From assembly GCF_000687455.2 (NCBI RefSeq), contig NZ_JGVW01000061.1, forward strand, positions 19,857-83,856: a stretch of 64,000 nt of DNA. The letters run 5' to 3'. The DNA comes from Burkholderia sp. lig30. Lineage in GTDB: Bacteria > Pseudomonadota > Gammaproteobacteria > Burkholderiales > Burkholderiaceae. The position numbers were made by a program, and so were the translations under genes. Below are positions 1 to 8,606 of the stretch, piece by piece. The notes below the pieces were generated by a model. It saw nothing but the letters and a program-made list of their open reading frames with translations, was not told the DNA's origin and did not search any database. Position 1 is the first letter of the stretch, and each line of letters begins with the position of its first letter.

Positions 1-1990
1 GCATGAACAGGCGGTCGAGATCGCCGAGGGTCAACTGGTACCACGTCGGCCGGCCGTGATTGCACTGGTCCGCGCGCTCGGTCGCTTCCATCTGGCGCAG
101 CAGCGCGTTCATCTCGTCGAGCGTCAGGCGCCGGTTCGCGCGCACTGCGTGATGGCAGGCAAGCGTGCCGAGCAGCTCGTGCTGGCGCTCGGTCAGTACC
201 CGCGAGCCGCTGAACGCGTGCAGGTCGGCGAGCACCGCGCGTGCGAGCGCCTGCAGGTCGGCATCCTTCAGCAGCGCGGGCACCGCGCGGATCGCGAGCG
301 AGGTCGGCGACAGCACCGCGAGATCGAAGCCGAGCGATTCGAGCGTCTCGCGCTCCTCCTCGACGGTGCCGATCTCGACCGGCGTCGCGGTCATCGACAC
401 CGGTAGCAGGAGCGCCTGCACCGCGATCGTGTGGTCGGCGAGCGCGCGCTTGAACTGCTCGTACAGGATGCGTTCGTGCGCGGCGTGCATGTCGACGATC
501 ACGAGGCCCTGCGCGTTCTGCGCGAGCACGTAGATGCCGTGGATCTGGCCAAGCGCGAAGCCGAGCGGCTGCTCGTCGTGCGCGCCGTGCACGTCGAGCG
601 CGCCCGGCCGGGCGGCGAAAGCCGGCGGCGGCGCATCGCTCGCGAAGGCCGGCGCGTCCGCGGCGTCGCGCGCTTCGTGCGAGCCAGGCGAGACCGACGT
701 CGTGCCGGCCGGCGCGCCCGCGCCGCTGTCCTTGCGGCCGAACAGCGCGTCATAGAGCGCGAGCGGCTGCGCGACGGGCAGCGTGCCTTGCGTCATCCGT
801 GCCTGGCGCAGCCAGGTGCTGCCCGGCGCCGGGGCCGGCATGGACGCCGCGCCGCTCGCGGCCTGGCCGAGCGGCGTGCCTTGGAACGACGCCGGGCCCG
901 GCACGGGCGCGATGGCCGCCGCGTGCCCGCCGGCCGTGGTGCCGGGCGACGCGCCCGCGTGGCGGGCCAGCGCGCGCTGCACCGCATGGAACACGAACTG
1001 GTGGATCGAGCGCGAGTCGCGGAAGCGCACCTCGATCTTCGACGGATGGACGTTCACGTCGACCGCCTCGGGCGGCAGGTCGAGGAACAGCACGTACGAC
1101 GGGTAGCGGTCGCCGTGCAGCACGTCCTCGTACGCGGCGCGCACCGCGTGCGTGAGCAGCTTGTCGCGCACGAAGCGCCCGTTGACGAAGAAATACTGCT
1201 GGTCGGCGCGGCCCCGGCTGGCGGTCGGCAGGCCGGCGCAGCCGTAGACGGCGAGCGGCCCGGCGCGCTCGTCGAGCGGCAGGTGCGCGGTCGAGAACGC
1301 GTCGCCGAGGATCTTCGTGACGCGCTGCACCGGCTCGGTCGCGTTCCAGTGCTCGACAGCACGGCCGTTGTGCAGCACCGAGATCGCGACGTCCGGCCGC
1401 GCGAGCGCCGCGCGGCGGACCATCTCCAGGCAATGGCCGAACTCGGTCTGCTCGCTCTTCAGGAACTTGCGGCGCGCCGGCGTATTGAAATACAGCTCGC
1501 GCACCTCGATCGTCGTGCCGGTCGCGCCGGCGGCGGGGGCGAGCACGCCCGTCTGCGCGTCGATGCGCGTTGCGTGCGCCGCGTCGGCCGTGCGGCTCGT
1601 GATGAACATCTCGGCGACCGACGCGATCGACGCGAGCGCCTCGCCGCGGAACCCGAGCGTCGCGACCGCTTCCAGTTCCTCGAGCGAGCGGATCTTGCTC
1701 GTCGCGTGGCGCATCAGCGCGAGCGGCAGCTCGCCGGGCGGGATGCCGCAGCCGTCGTCGGTGATCGCGATGCGCTTGACACCGCCTTCGTCCAGCACGA
1801 CGCGCAGCGTGCGCGCGCCGGCGTCGAGCGCGTTTTCCAGCAGCTCCTTGACGACCGACGCCGGGCGTTCGACGACTTCGCCGGCGGCGATCTGGCTGAT
1901 CAACTGGTCGGGCAGCGGCTGGATGGCGCGCAGCGGGCGCGGGGCGGGAGCGGACGCGGCGCCCTCGGCCGTTTCAGTGAATTCGGACAT
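1..1990 (-). CDS. mutL: DNA mismatch repair protein MutL (C-terminal end runs off the window)
   Basis: MutL links mismatch recognition by MutS to strand incision and excision. The first 663 codons are present. The last residues read (DLDRLFM) match the usual MutL ending, so only a few residues should be missing. The N-terminal GHKL ATPase domain shows ELLENALDAGA, DDGCGIP, GFRGEAL and, further on, NVHPSKIEVRF. After an Ala/Pro/Gly-rich linker, the C-terminal domain shows DMHAAHERILYE, which fits the metal-binding endonuclease motif DxHAxxExxxxE, and CNHGRPTWYQ near the end. This fits a MutL that nicks DNA itself, as in bacteria without MutH. The ATG at 1990 begins MSEFTETAEG, a non-conserved tail in front of the conserved QLISQIAAGEVVERP. 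It diverges from the DedA gene. Confidence 0.97.
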   Translation of the reverse strand, partial: MSEFTETAEGAASAPAPRPLRAIQPLPDQLISQIAAGEVVERPASVVKELLENALDAGARTLRVVLDEGGVKRIAITDDGCGIPPGELPLALMRHATSKIRSLEELEAVATLGFRGEALASIASVAEMFITSRTADAAHATRIDAQTGVLAPAAGATGTTIEVRELYFNTPARRKFLKSEQTEFGHCLEMVRRAALARPDVAISVLHNGRAVEHWNATEPVQRVTKILGDAFSTAHLPLDERAGPLAVYGCAGLPTASRGRADQQYFFVNGRFVRDKLLTHAVRAAYEDVLHGDRYPSYVLFLDLPPEAVDVNVHPSKIEVRFRDSRSIHQFVFHAVQRALARHAGASPGTTAGGHAAAIAPVPGPASFQGTPLGQAASGAASMPAPAPGSTWLRQARMTQGTLPVAQPLALYDALFGRKDSGAGAPAGTTSVSPGSHEARDAADAPAFASDAPPPAFAARPGALDVHGAHDEQPLGFALGQIHGIYVLAQNAQGLVIVDMHAAHERILYEQFKRALADHTIAVQALLLPVSMTATPVEIGTVEEERETLESLGFDLAVLSPTSLAIRAVPALLKDADLQALARAVLADLHAFSGSRVLTERQHELLGTLACHHAVRANRRLTLDEMNALLRQMEATERADQCNHGRPTWYQLTLGDLDRLFM

Positions 1991-2147
1991 GGCGGAATTA
2001 TAGCGAGGCGGGCGGATCGCCCGCGCGCGTCGCGCGACGCGATCCGGCCTCCATTTCACGGAGCCTTAAGGGACTTTCGGTATCATGACGCCGTGCACCG
2101 CCCGGCCCGGCGGCGCTTCCGGCCTCTCTCGCGAACAAGGAAATCAT

Positions 2148-2834
2148 TTGGACACGCTGCTGCATTTCGTCAATCTCGTCCTTCACATCGACGCATTCCT
2201 GGGCACCTTCATTCGCCAGTACGGCGCGTGGGTCTATCTGGTGCTGTTCCTGATCGTGTTCTGCGAAACCGGGCTCGTCGTGTTTCCGTTCCTGCCGGGC
2301 GATTCGCTGCTGTTCATCGGCGGCGCGTTCGCGGCGAGCGGGGAAATGGCGCTGCCCGCACTGATCGCGCTGCTGCTCGTCGCGGCGGTCGGCGGCAACA
2401 CGGTGAACTACCTGATCGGGCGCGCGATCGGTCCGAAGGTCTTCAATACGCACATCCCGGTCCTCGAACGTTTCCTCGATCGCGCCGCGCTGCAGAAGAC
2501 CCATAACTTCTACGACAGGCACGGCGGCAAGACGATCGTGCTCGCGCGCTTCATCCCGGTCGTGCGGACCTTCGCGCCGTTCGTCGCGGGCGCGTCGTCG
2601 ATGCGCGCGGCACGCTTCCAGTTCTTCAACGTGGTCGGCGCGCTGATCTGGGTGCTGCTGCTCGTGCTGGCCGGTTACTTCTTCGGCAACATTCCGTTCA
2701 TCCGCAAGTATCTGAACGTGATCGTGCTGGTGGGGATCGGCGCGGCCGTGGTGCCGGTCGCGCTCGGCGCGCTGTGGAAGCTCGCGCGCGGCAAGCGCCA
2801 CTCGGGCGACGCGCAGAAGACGGGCGGGCGCTGA
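2148..2834 (+). CDS. DedA family inner-membrane protein
   Basis: This is a 228-residue multispanning protein of the DedA/SNARE-associated family. Members are linked to membrane homeostasis, lipid-carrier recycling and resistance to cationic peptides. Family marks are visible: an acidic motif FCETGLVVFPFLPGD after the first hydrophobic stretch, and the Arg/Pro motif ARFIPVVRTFAPFVAG in the middle. The last third is strongly hydrophobic and ends in a Lys/Arg-rich tail. I chose the TTG at 2148 because AAGGAAA lies just before it and the protein then begins with a normal amphipathic start. An in-frame ATG at 2085 would add a 21-residue Pro/Gly-rich tail that looks like leader sequence. The exact substrate cannot be told. 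Confidence 0.88.
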   Translation: MDTLLHFVNLVLHIDAFLGTFIRQYGAWVYLVLFLIVFCETGLVVFPFLPGDSLLFIGGAFAASGEMALPALIALLLVAAVGGNTVNYLIGRAIGPKVFNTHIPVLERFLDRAALQKTHNFYDRHGGKTIVLARFIPVVRTFAPFVAGASSMRAARFQFFNVVGALIWVLLLVLAGYFFGNIPFIRKYLNVIVLVGIGAAVVPVALGALWKLARGKRHSGDAQKTGGR

Positions 2835-2861
2835 TCGGCGCGGCGCGCCGCCGAAGCGAAC

Positions 2862-2889
2862 AAGCGTGGCCGGGTGCCACGCTTTTTTT
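2862..2889 (+). terminator. Rho-independent terminator after the DedA gene
   Basis: AAGCGTGGC and GCCACGCTT pair around a short loop and run into a seven-T tract. It lies 27 bases after the DedA stop, and the mscS-type gene ends on the other strand at 2916. Confidence 0.85.
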
Positions 2890-2915
2890 GCGCCTGCCGC
2901 CGGCGTGGCGGGCGT

Positions 2916-3728
2916 TCAGGCGCTGCGGTGCGCGACCGGCGTCTCGGGCGTCGGGTATTGCGCGGCGCGGAACGTGTCGAGGATCACGCGGTTCGCGTCG
3001 CAGTACACCTGCCAGTAGTTCGCCGGCTGCGTGAACGGGCGCACGAACAGCAGCGGCCCTTCCGGCGTGAACGACAGCACGCCGACGTCCGGCGCCGGAT
3101 TCGTCATCACGTTCGGGATCGCCTGCACCGCGTCCCGCAGGCGCTCGATCGCGTCGGCCGCGTCGACGCCGTTCGCGATCTTCGCGGTCAGGTCGATCCG
3201 GCGGTACGGGGTCGCGCTGTAGTTCGAGATGTTGTCGGAGAAGATCTTGTTGTTGCCGACGAGCGTGACGACGTTGTCCGGCGTGACGATCGTCGTGCCG
3301 AACAGGCCGAGCTCCTGCACCGTGCCGGTCACGCCGCCCGCGTTGATGAAGTCGCCGACCTTGAACGGCCGCAGCACCTGCATGAACACGCCGGCCGCGA
3401 AATGCGCGAGCAGTCCGCCCCAGGCGGTGCCGACCGCCAGGCCGAGGCCGGCGAGCAGGGCCGCGAACGACGTGGTCTGCACGCCGAACAGTTGCAGGAT
3501 CGCGAGGATCAGCAGGATCGTCAGCAGCACGCTGACGACCGAGGTCAGGTAGTTGGCGAGCGTCGAGTCGACCTTGCCGGTGCGCTGCACGATCTTGCCG
3601 AGGAGCCGTGTGGCCACGCGGATCGCCCAGCGGCCGAGGACCCACAGCGCGATCGCGGCGAGCAGGTTCAGGCCGAAGTCGAGGCCGCGGGTCATCAGGA
3701 ATTGCTGGGCGGTGGCGAGGTTCAGCAT
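2916..3728 (-). CDS. Small-conductance mechanosensitive channel (MscS family)
   Basis: A 270-residue inner-membrane channel expected to open under membrane tension during osmotic downshock. Three hydrophobic segments precede the conserved pore-lining helix (ALLAGLGLAVGTAWGGLLAH, about residues 88-107), rich in Gly/Ala packing residues. The linker and beta domain follow (LRPFKVGDFINAGG, then GTVQELGLFGT), as in E. coli MscS. The length matches the minimal MscS type (E. coli about 286 residues). A GGAGAACC sequence precedes the ATG at 3728. It is a single gene and converges on the DedA gene. Confidence 0.93.
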   Translation of the reverse strand: MLNLATAQQFLMTRGLDFGLNLLAAIALWVLGRWAIRVATRLLGKIVQRTGKVDSTLANYLTSVVSVLLTILLILAILQLFGVQTTSFAALLAGLGLAVGTAWGGLLAHFAAGVFMQVLRPFKVGDFINAGGVTGTVQELGLFGTTIVTPDNVVTLVGNNKIFSDNISNYSATPYRRIDLTAKIANGVDAADAIERLRDAVQAIPNVMTNPAPDVGVLSFTPEGPLLFVRPFTQPANYWQVYCDANRVILDTFRAAQYPTPETPVAHRSA

Positions 3729-3851
3729 GGGTTCTCCGGGGCGACGTGAAGAAGGCCGGTGGCCGCGATTGATCCGACTTTTATAACCGACCTGCGGTGC
3801 TGAGGCAACCGGCTGTGCGGCGGTTCCGGACGCGCCGCACGCGGCGGCGGG

Positions 3852-4691
3852 CTACTTCGCGTGCCGCAGCGGCGAGAACGCGTACTGCGCGACGTCCGCG
3901 CCGCGCACGACGATCGCGGTGCTTTCGGGGATCTCCTCCCACTCGCCGGGCAGGTCGACGAGCGGCTCCGACACCACCATGAACGCGTCGTCGCCGACTT
4001 CGGCGATGCGCGGATCGTGCGGATACAGTTCGTGCAGGTGACGGAACGACGTGCTGTGGTAGAGCGAGCGCGATCGCCGTTCGCTCGAATAGCGCACCGC
4101 GACGATCTGCTCGCCGTCCGTGACGCACACGGTCATGTTGAGCGGCGCGTCGACGCCGTGCCGCGCGGCAAGATCCTCGACGAGGCCGGCCATGCGCTCG
4201 AGTGCGGGCAGCGGCGCATGCTCGAGACCGAACGTCAGCGCGACGCGGAACATCAGCTCCGAATCCGTGGAACCCTCGAGTGTTGCGAACAGCGCCGGAT
4301 CGATCGCCATCGTCAGGTCGCGGCGCAGCTTGTGGTAGTCGCGGATCAGGCCGTTGTGCGCGAACAGCCAGCGCCCGTGGCGAAACGGGTGGCAGTTGGT
4401 TTCCTGCACCGGCGTCTCGGTCGATGCGCGGATGTGCGCGACGAACAGCGGCGAGCGGATCGCACTCGCGGCCTCGCGCAGATTGGGGTCGTTCCACGCC
4501 GGGTGCACCGAGCGGTAGCGAAACGGGATTTCGTCGGGGCGGCCGTACCAGCCGATGCCGAAGCCGTCGCCGTTGGTCGTGGTGGCGCCCATGCGCGAAT
4601 GCAGACTCTGGTCGATCAGCGAATGCTTCGCGCGGAACAGGACGGTCTCGAGCTGGATGGGGTTGCCGGTATAGGCGAGCCAGCGGCACAT
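3852..4691 (-). CDS. Class II glutamine amidotransferase (YafJ-like)
   Basis: A 279-residue N-terminal-nucleophile amidohydrolase of the YafJ/EgtC type. The start at 4691 is fixed by chemistry: the protein begins MCRWLAYTG, putting the catalytic Cys at position 2 so that it becomes the N-terminal residue after Met removal. Other class II glutaminase marks are THIRAST-like sequence (AHIRASTETPVQETNCHPF), GRWLFAHNGLI and an SDSE-like segment (STDSELMFR). It likely releases ammonia from glutamine or hydrolyses a gamma-glutamyl compound; the acceptor is unknown. Upstream in-frame codons would hide the nucleophile and were rejected. No partner synthase gene is adjacent. Confidence 0.9.
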   Translation of the reverse strand: MCRWLAYTGNPIQLETVLFRAKHSLIDQSLHSRMGATTTNGDGFGIGWYGRPDEIPFRYRSVHPAWNDPNLREAASAIRSPLFVAHIRASTETPVQETNCHPFRHGRWLFAHNGLIRDYHKLRRDLTMAIDPALFATLEGSTDSELMFRVALTFGLEHAPLPALERMAGLVEDLAARHGVDAPLNMTVCVTDGEQIVAVRYSSERRSRSLYHSTSFRHLHELYPHDPRIAEVGDDAFMVVSEPLVDLPGEWEEIPESTAIVVRGADVAQYAFSPLRHAK

Positions 4692-4805
4692 GAGGCGCTC
4701 CTTCGCGATGAATCGTACGGGCATGGTAGCCGACCTGGCGCGCCGCGGGCGCCATACGCGTGCGCCGGGCGCCGGGCGTCGGACCCCGGGCGCGGGACGA
4801 CTGCA

Positions 4806-4830
4806 CTCCGGCCCGTCAGACGGGCCGGAG
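4806..4830 (-). terminator. Perfect 11-bp hairpin after the AhpD-like gene
   Basis: CTCCGGCCCGT and ACGGGCCGGAG pair perfectly around a CAG loop, 30 bases beyond the stop of the leftward AhpD-like gene. There is no T run, so it is a terminator-like hairpin only. Confidence 0.5.
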
Positions 4831-4860
4831 GCCGGGGCGCGATCGCGGGCGTGCCGCGGG

Positions 4861-5190
4861 TCAGTCGCCCAATGCGTCCATCACGCGCGCGGAATACACG
4901 AGCGCCGCGCCCGCATTCAGCGCGATCGCCACGCCGAGCGCCTCCGCCACTTCGTCCTTCGTCGCGCCATGCCGGACGGCTTCGGCCGTGTGCACCGCGA
5001 TGCAGCCATCGCAGCGCGTCGTCACGGCCACGGCGAGCGCGATCAGCTCGCGCGTCTTGGCGTCGAGGTGGCCGGTCTTCTTGCCGGCGGCGGACAGCGT
5101 CTGATAGCCGGCCAGCGTGTCCGGCGAGCGCTTGCCCAGCTCGCCCACGCGCGTCATCAGTTCCTTCCGGTATTCGTCCCAGTTCAGCAT
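4861..5190 (-). CDS. Carboxymuconolactone decarboxylase / AhpD-like protein
   Basis: A 109-residue all-helical protein of the AhpD/CMD family. The AhpD-type redox motif is intact: CDGCIAVHTAEAVRHGA (about residues 60-76) carries the CxxC pair and the downstream His of the peroxidase-reductase group, preceded by the conserved acidic segment KTRELIALAVAV. This points to a thiol-based alkylhydroperoxidase role more than to true carboxymuconolactone decarboxylation. The ATG at 5190 has AAAGGATC upstream. Longer readings to 5547 are Arg/Ala-rich translation of the intergenic region and were rejected. The gene stands alone, diverging from the chemoreceptor gene. Confidence 0.9.
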   Translation of the reverse strand: MLNWDEYRKELMTRVGELGKRSPDTLAGYQTLSAAGKKTGHLDAKTRELIALAVAVTTRCDGCIAVHTAEAVRHGATKDEVAEALGVAIALNAGAALVYSARVMDALGD

Positions 5191-5571
5191 GGCAGATCCT
5201 TTCTGAAGGTTGGGAGATCGGGCCAATGCCGCGATCTCGGGGAGATGCACGGCTATTCTGCGCGTTCTTGCCGAGGGTTTCGATGCGCGAGGATGCCGGT
5301 GTTCGGCGCGAGCGTCTGCTGGATGCGCCGGGTCGACGGCTGTTGCGCGGCCGCTGGCGGCGCGCGCGGCAGGCGGCCCGGGCCTGCGCGCCGGTGGCGC
5401 AGCCGCGCGCAGCGGCGGTGCGCGGTGCACCGGCTTGGTGTGCGCGGCCCGCGCAAACCGGCGTGTTGGTGCCGGAATGCCCCGCATTTTCCACTTTGTG
5501 AAACCGGCCCGATGTTTGCTCACACTTCTGATGAATGCCTGATTCATCTTTCAAAGTAGGAGACTTACCGC
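5191..5571. other. Divergent intergenic region, 381 bp
   Basis: It separates the AhpD-like gene from the chemoreceptor gene. The right end has TAGGAGAC placed for the chemoreceptor start. No convincing gene, repeat or structured RNA was seen; open frames here are the Arg/Ala-rich kind typical of non-coding high-G+C DNA. Confidence 0.6.
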
Positions 5572-6612
5572 ATGTCCAATCCGCAAGCCATCGTCGACTT
5601 GACCCATGAAGTAAAGAAACTGGCCACCGGCAAGATCGGCGACATCAACGACATCAATCGCGAGACGACCTTTCTCGCGTTGAACGCGCTGATCGAGGCG
5701 GCCCGCGCGGGCGACGCCGGCAAGGGCTTCGCGGTCGTCGCCAATCAGGTGAAGCACGTGTCGAAGCGCATCGCCGACATCACGCACGTGCTCAACAAGG
5801 AGCTCGCCGGTTCGCTCGCGCGCCTCACCGAGCTCGGCGACAGCATGATCGACCGGATGCGCGCGCACGAAGGGCAGCGCTGCTGCGACCTCGCGCTGAA
5901 CATGATCGACATCATCGACCGCAACCTGTACGAGCGCTCGTGCGACGTGCGCTGGTGGGCGACCGATTCCGCAGTGGTCGACTGCGTCGCGAGCGAGTCC
6001 CCGGAGGCGAGCGCGCACGCGTCCGGCCGGCTGTCGGTGATTCTCGACAGCTACACCGTGTACAAGGATCTGTGGGTCGTGAACGCCGACGGTGTCGTCG
6101 TCGCGAGCGGACGCGAGGCGACCTATCCGGTGCAGGGCCGGCAGGTCGGCGACGCGAGCTGGTTCAAGGCCGCGATGAAGACCGCTTCCGGCGCGGAGTA
6201 CGTGGCGTCGGACATCGAGATGCTGCCGTGGCTCAAGCACGAGCACGTCGCGACCTATTCGACGGCGATCCGCGAGGGCGGCCGCGCGAACGGCCGCGTG
6301 CTCGGTGCGCTGGTGATCTTTTTCGACTGGGCGCCGCAGGCCGAAACGGTCGTCAGGGGCGTGCGCCTGAGCGAAGCGGAGTGGGCGCGCACGCGCTGCA
6401 TGATCGTCGATTCGTCGTTCCGCGTGATCGCGAGTTCGGACGGCAAGGGCGTGCTGCAGGAGCAGTTTCGCCTGCACACCGACGGCAAGTCCGCGGGGTT
6501 CTATCGCGCGAGCGACGGCACGACGGTGTCGTTCGCGGCGACGCCGGGCTATGAAACCTACCAGGGGCTCGGCTGGTACGGCGTGATCTGCCAGCGGCCG
6601 GCGAAGGGCTGA
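5572..6612 (+). CDS. Short soluble chemoreceptor: MCP hairpin tip followed by a Cache-like sensor
   Basis: A 346-residue protein with reversed, minimal receptor architecture. Residues about 28-66 match the tip of the methyl-accepting receptor hairpin that contacts CheA/CheW ([19 protein letters not shown], then [17 protein letters not shown]). No transmembrane segment, HAMP domain or long methylation helices precede it. The rest (about 115-340) resembles a Cache/PAS-type sensor: [36 protein letters not shown], and a second similar lobe with [16 protein letters not shown]. It therefore looks cytoplasmic. Similar short 'chemotaxis proteins' are known in Burkholderia as I recall, so this is probably not a truncation artefact. 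TAGGAGAC precedes the ATG. Ligand and partner are unknown. Confidence 0.8.
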   Translation: MSNPQAIVDLTHEVKKLATGKIGDINDINRETTFLALNALIEAARAGDAGKGFAVVANQVKHVSKRIADITHVLNKELAGSLARLTELGDSMIDRMRAHEGQRCCDLALNMIDIIDRNLYERSCDVRWWATDSAVVDCVASESPEASAHASGRLSVILDSYTVYKDLWVVNADGVVVASGREATYPVQGRQVGDASWFKAAMKTASGAEYVASDIEMLPWLKHEHVATYSTAIREGGRANGRVLGALVIFFDWAPQAETVVRGVRLSEAEWARTRCMIVDSSFRVIASSDGKGVLQEQFRLHTDGKSAGFYRASDGTTVSFAATPGYETYQGLGWYGVICQRPAKG

Positions 6613-6768
6613 CCGCCGCGGCCGGCGCGTGTCGCGGCGCGCGCTGCCGCGCCCGGCGCGAGATAGCGCCGTCAGTCGACGGCGAGTGCGACGCCGCCGG
6701 CGCGATGTGCGCGGCGGGCGGGCGTGCCCCGGCCGGGAATGCCCGCCGCCCGACCCGATCGGCGCTTG

Positions 6769-7158
6769 TCAGGATTTGTTCATTCTGACGTTGAACGACC
6801 ACGCGGAATTGACCGTGTACGTGACGAGCAGCACGATCGCGCTCGACGCCACCTGGGCCAACAGGTAGTTGAGCTGCACTGCGTCGACCATGAACGTCAT
6901 CGCCAGCCAGTTGGCCGCGACGCCCATGATCGCGACCGTGAAGAACTTGGGCGCGACGCTCGCATGGCGGCCGTCGCTGTTGAACGTGAACCGGTAATTC
7001 AGCACGTAATTGACGAGCGCCCCGGCAATGGCGCCGGCCGTCGACGCGCTCACCGTGCCGACGCCCCCCAGCCGGACGAGGCACAGCAGCACCGCGTATT
7101 GAACCGCGGTGCCGGATGCGCCGACTGCGGCGTACAGCGCGAATCTACGCAGCTTCAT
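6769..7158 (-). CDS. GtrA family membrane protein
   Basis: A 129-residue protein with four hydrophobic segments, typical of GtrA. This family includes proposed flippases for polyprenyl-phosphate-linked sugars, acting with a GtrB-type glycosyltransferase in O-antigen or cell-wall modification. Visible marks are the N-terminal RFALYAAVGASGTAVQYAVL and the middle NYVLNYRFTFNS. Its start overlaps the end of the glycosyltransferase gene by 14 bases, so the two are translated together, and the pairing supports the role. No third gene (a GtrC-like transferase) is adjacent. Confidence 0.92.
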   Translation of the reverse strand: MKLRRFALYAAVGASGTAVQYAVLLCLVRLGGVGTVSASTAGAIAGALVNYVLNYRFTFNSDGRHASVAPKFFTVAIMGVAANWLAMTFMVDAVQLNYLLAQVASSAIVLLVTYTVNSAWSFNVRMNKS

Positions 7159-8122
7159 GTGGGCCGCGCTTGTGCTCGTAGACGCTTCGGACGATATAGA
7201 CCGGCCGGCGCTTGGACTCCAGATAGATCCGGCCGATGTATTCGCCGACCACGCCGATGCCGACGAGCTGCATGCCGCCGAGAAACAGGATCGCCGTCAG
7301 GATCGACGCATAGCCGGGAACGTCCCGGCCGTGGATGATCGTCTTGGCGACCAGGAACGAGCCATACAGGAACGCGAAAAACGCGGTAGCGCCGCCGATG
7401 TAGGTCCACACGCGCAGCGGCCACGTGCTGAAGCTCGTGATGCCCTCGATCGCGAAATTCCACAGTTTCCATCCGGAGAACTTGGTTTTGCCGGCCGCGC
7501 GCGGCTGCCGGGTGTATTCGACGACCGCCGTGCGTCCGCCGACCCACGAGAACAGCCCTTTCATGAAACGGCGATTCTCGGGCAGCTGCTTGAGCGCATC
7601 GACGGTGGCGCGGGACATCAGCCGGAAGTCGCCTGCGTTGTCGGGAATCCGGACGTCCGCGATCGCGTTGTGAAAGCGGTAGAACAGCGACGCGGTGCTG
7701 CGCTTCGCATAACTGTCGGAGGTTCTTTCGGCGCGCTTCGCGATCACGACGTCGAAACCCTCGCGCCATTTCTCGACGAGCTTCGCGATCGTTTCCGGCG
7801 GGTCCTGCAGATCCGCGTCGAACGGAACGACGGCGTCGCCCGTCGCGTAATCGAGGCCCGCGGTCAGCGCGGCTTCCTTGCCGAAGTTTCTCGACAGGTC
7901 GACGACCCTGACCCGCGCGTCGTCGGTCGAGTGCTTCAGCAACTTGTCGAGCGTGAGGTCCTGGCTGCCGTCGTTGACGCACACGATCTCGAAGTCGCAA
8001 CCGGGGATGGTTGCGAGGGTCGAGCGGATCTCGGTGAAGAATCGGTCGATCACTTCCTCTTCGTTGTAAAACGGCACGACGAGCGATATGACGTCGACTC
8101 TTTTCGGGGCGTCAGGCTTCAT
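7145..8122 (-). CDS. Family 2 glycosyltransferase (GtrB / dolichyl-phosphate-mannose synthase-like)
   Basis: A 325-residue membrane-associated transferase expected to load a sugar from a nucleotide donor onto a polyprenyl phosphate carrier. The GT-A fold shows VVPFYNEEEVIDRFF near the N-terminus, VCVNDGSQDLTLD, and FDADLQDPPETI with the DxD metal site (about residue 105). Two C-terminal hydrophobic segments (WTYIGGATAFFAFLYGSFLV and ILTAILFLGGMQLVGIGVVG) and the ending GEYIGRIYLESKRRP are typical of GtrB proteins. I chose the ATG at 8122 because upstream codons are Arg/Pro-rich. It is the first gene of a two-gene unit with GtrA. Confidence 0.93.
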   Translation of the reverse strand: MKPDAPKRVDVISLVVPFYNEEEVIDRFFTEIRSTLATIPGCDFEIVCVNDGSQDLTLDKLLKHSTDDARVRVVDLSRNFGKEAALTAGLDYATGDAVVPFDADLQDPPETIAKLVEKWREGFDVVIAKRAERTSDSYAKRSTASLFYRFHNAIADVRIPDNAGDFRLMSRATVDALKQLPENRRFMKGLFSWVGGRTAVVEYTRQPRAAGKTKFSGWKLWNFAIEGITSFSTWPLRVWTYIGGATAFFAFLYGSFLVAKTIIHGRDVPGYASILTAILFLGGMQLVGIGVVGEYIGRIYLESKRRPVYIVRSVYEHKRGPHEAA

Positions 8123-8310
8123 TTCAGTTTTCTGGCCTAAGGCGGGATGCGGAAGGTTCCGCGATCCGTGAATTGGCGAACGGCGTATCGTAGCATCGCG
8201 CGGCCGGCGCGAACGTGCGCGCCCTGCTGCTGCGCGGCGAGGAACGGGACCCGGATGGCCCGCGCATCTCGATGCCTGTCGGATCGCATCGGATTTCGGC
8301 GGCCGGACGC

Positions 8311-8337
8311 AAAAAAGCCTCCGCTTGGGAGGCTTTA
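8311..8337 (-). terminator. Terminator after tRNA-Lys
   Basis: Read leftwards, AAAGCCTCC and GGAGGCTTT pair around CAAGC and run into a T tract. It lies 22 bases past the end of the tRNA. A shorter T run on the other side could allow weak bidirectional use. Confidence 0.85.
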
Positions 8338-8359
8338 ATGGCAACTATCAAAAGATAGA

Positions 8360-8436
8360 TGGTAGGGTGGGAGGGACTCGAACCCTCGACTCTCTGATTA
8401 AAAGTCAGATACTCTAACCAACTGAGTTACCACCCC
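8360..8436 (-). tRNA. tRNA-Lys (anticodon UUU)
   Basis: Read leftwards, the 77 bases fold as a cloverleaf. The acceptor GGGGTGG pairs with CCACCCT (first pair G-U), the D stem is ACTC/GAGT, the anticodon stem TCTGA/TCAGA encloses the loop CTTTTAA with anticodon TTT, and the T arm GAGGG-TTCGAGT-CCCTC is regular. The CCA end is encoded. The body differs from the common bacterial tRNA-Lys (GGGTCGTTAGCTCAG type), parts of which survive in the fragment just upstream. Confidence 0.95.
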
Positions 8437-8512
8437 ACGTCCTCAAAAACTGCTCGAGAACCGGGAAACGACGGCTTCAAACTGTAGCCTGTGTGTATCC
8501 CAGTGAACTTTT

Positions 8513-8549
8513 TTAAAAGTCCGCTGCTCTACAACTGAGCTGACGACCC
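8513..8549 (-). pseudogene. 5' half of a second tRNA-Lys, broken at the anticodon loop
   Basis: Read leftwards from 8549, GGGTCGTCAGCTCAGTTG followed by TAGAGCAGCGGACTTTTAA matches the 5' half of a canonical bacterial tRNA-Lys: acceptor strand, D arm, 5' anticodon stem and the loop CTTTTAA with UUU. Pairing then stops. The next bases (AAAAGTTCACTG) cannot form the 3' anticodon stem, T arm or acceptor. The break in the anticodon loop is where many tyrosine integrases recombine, so this may be a leftover of an integrated element. It lies 77 bases upstream of the intact tRNA-Lys, in the same orientation. Confidence 0.8.
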
Positions 8550-8606
8550 GAAGAGGCAAAATTATATAAGCGGGTTACGAACCTGTCAACAAGCCGCCGC
8601 AAATAT

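Noticed and set aside
2085..2147. ATG at 2085 as the DedA start
   Set aside because: It adds a Pro/Gly-rich tail; the TTG at 2148 has a ribosome site and a normal family start.
431..2506. A 691-codon rightward frame opposite mutL
   Set aside because: It is Arg/Ala-rich shadow coding of the leftward mutL gene, which has full-length family motifs.
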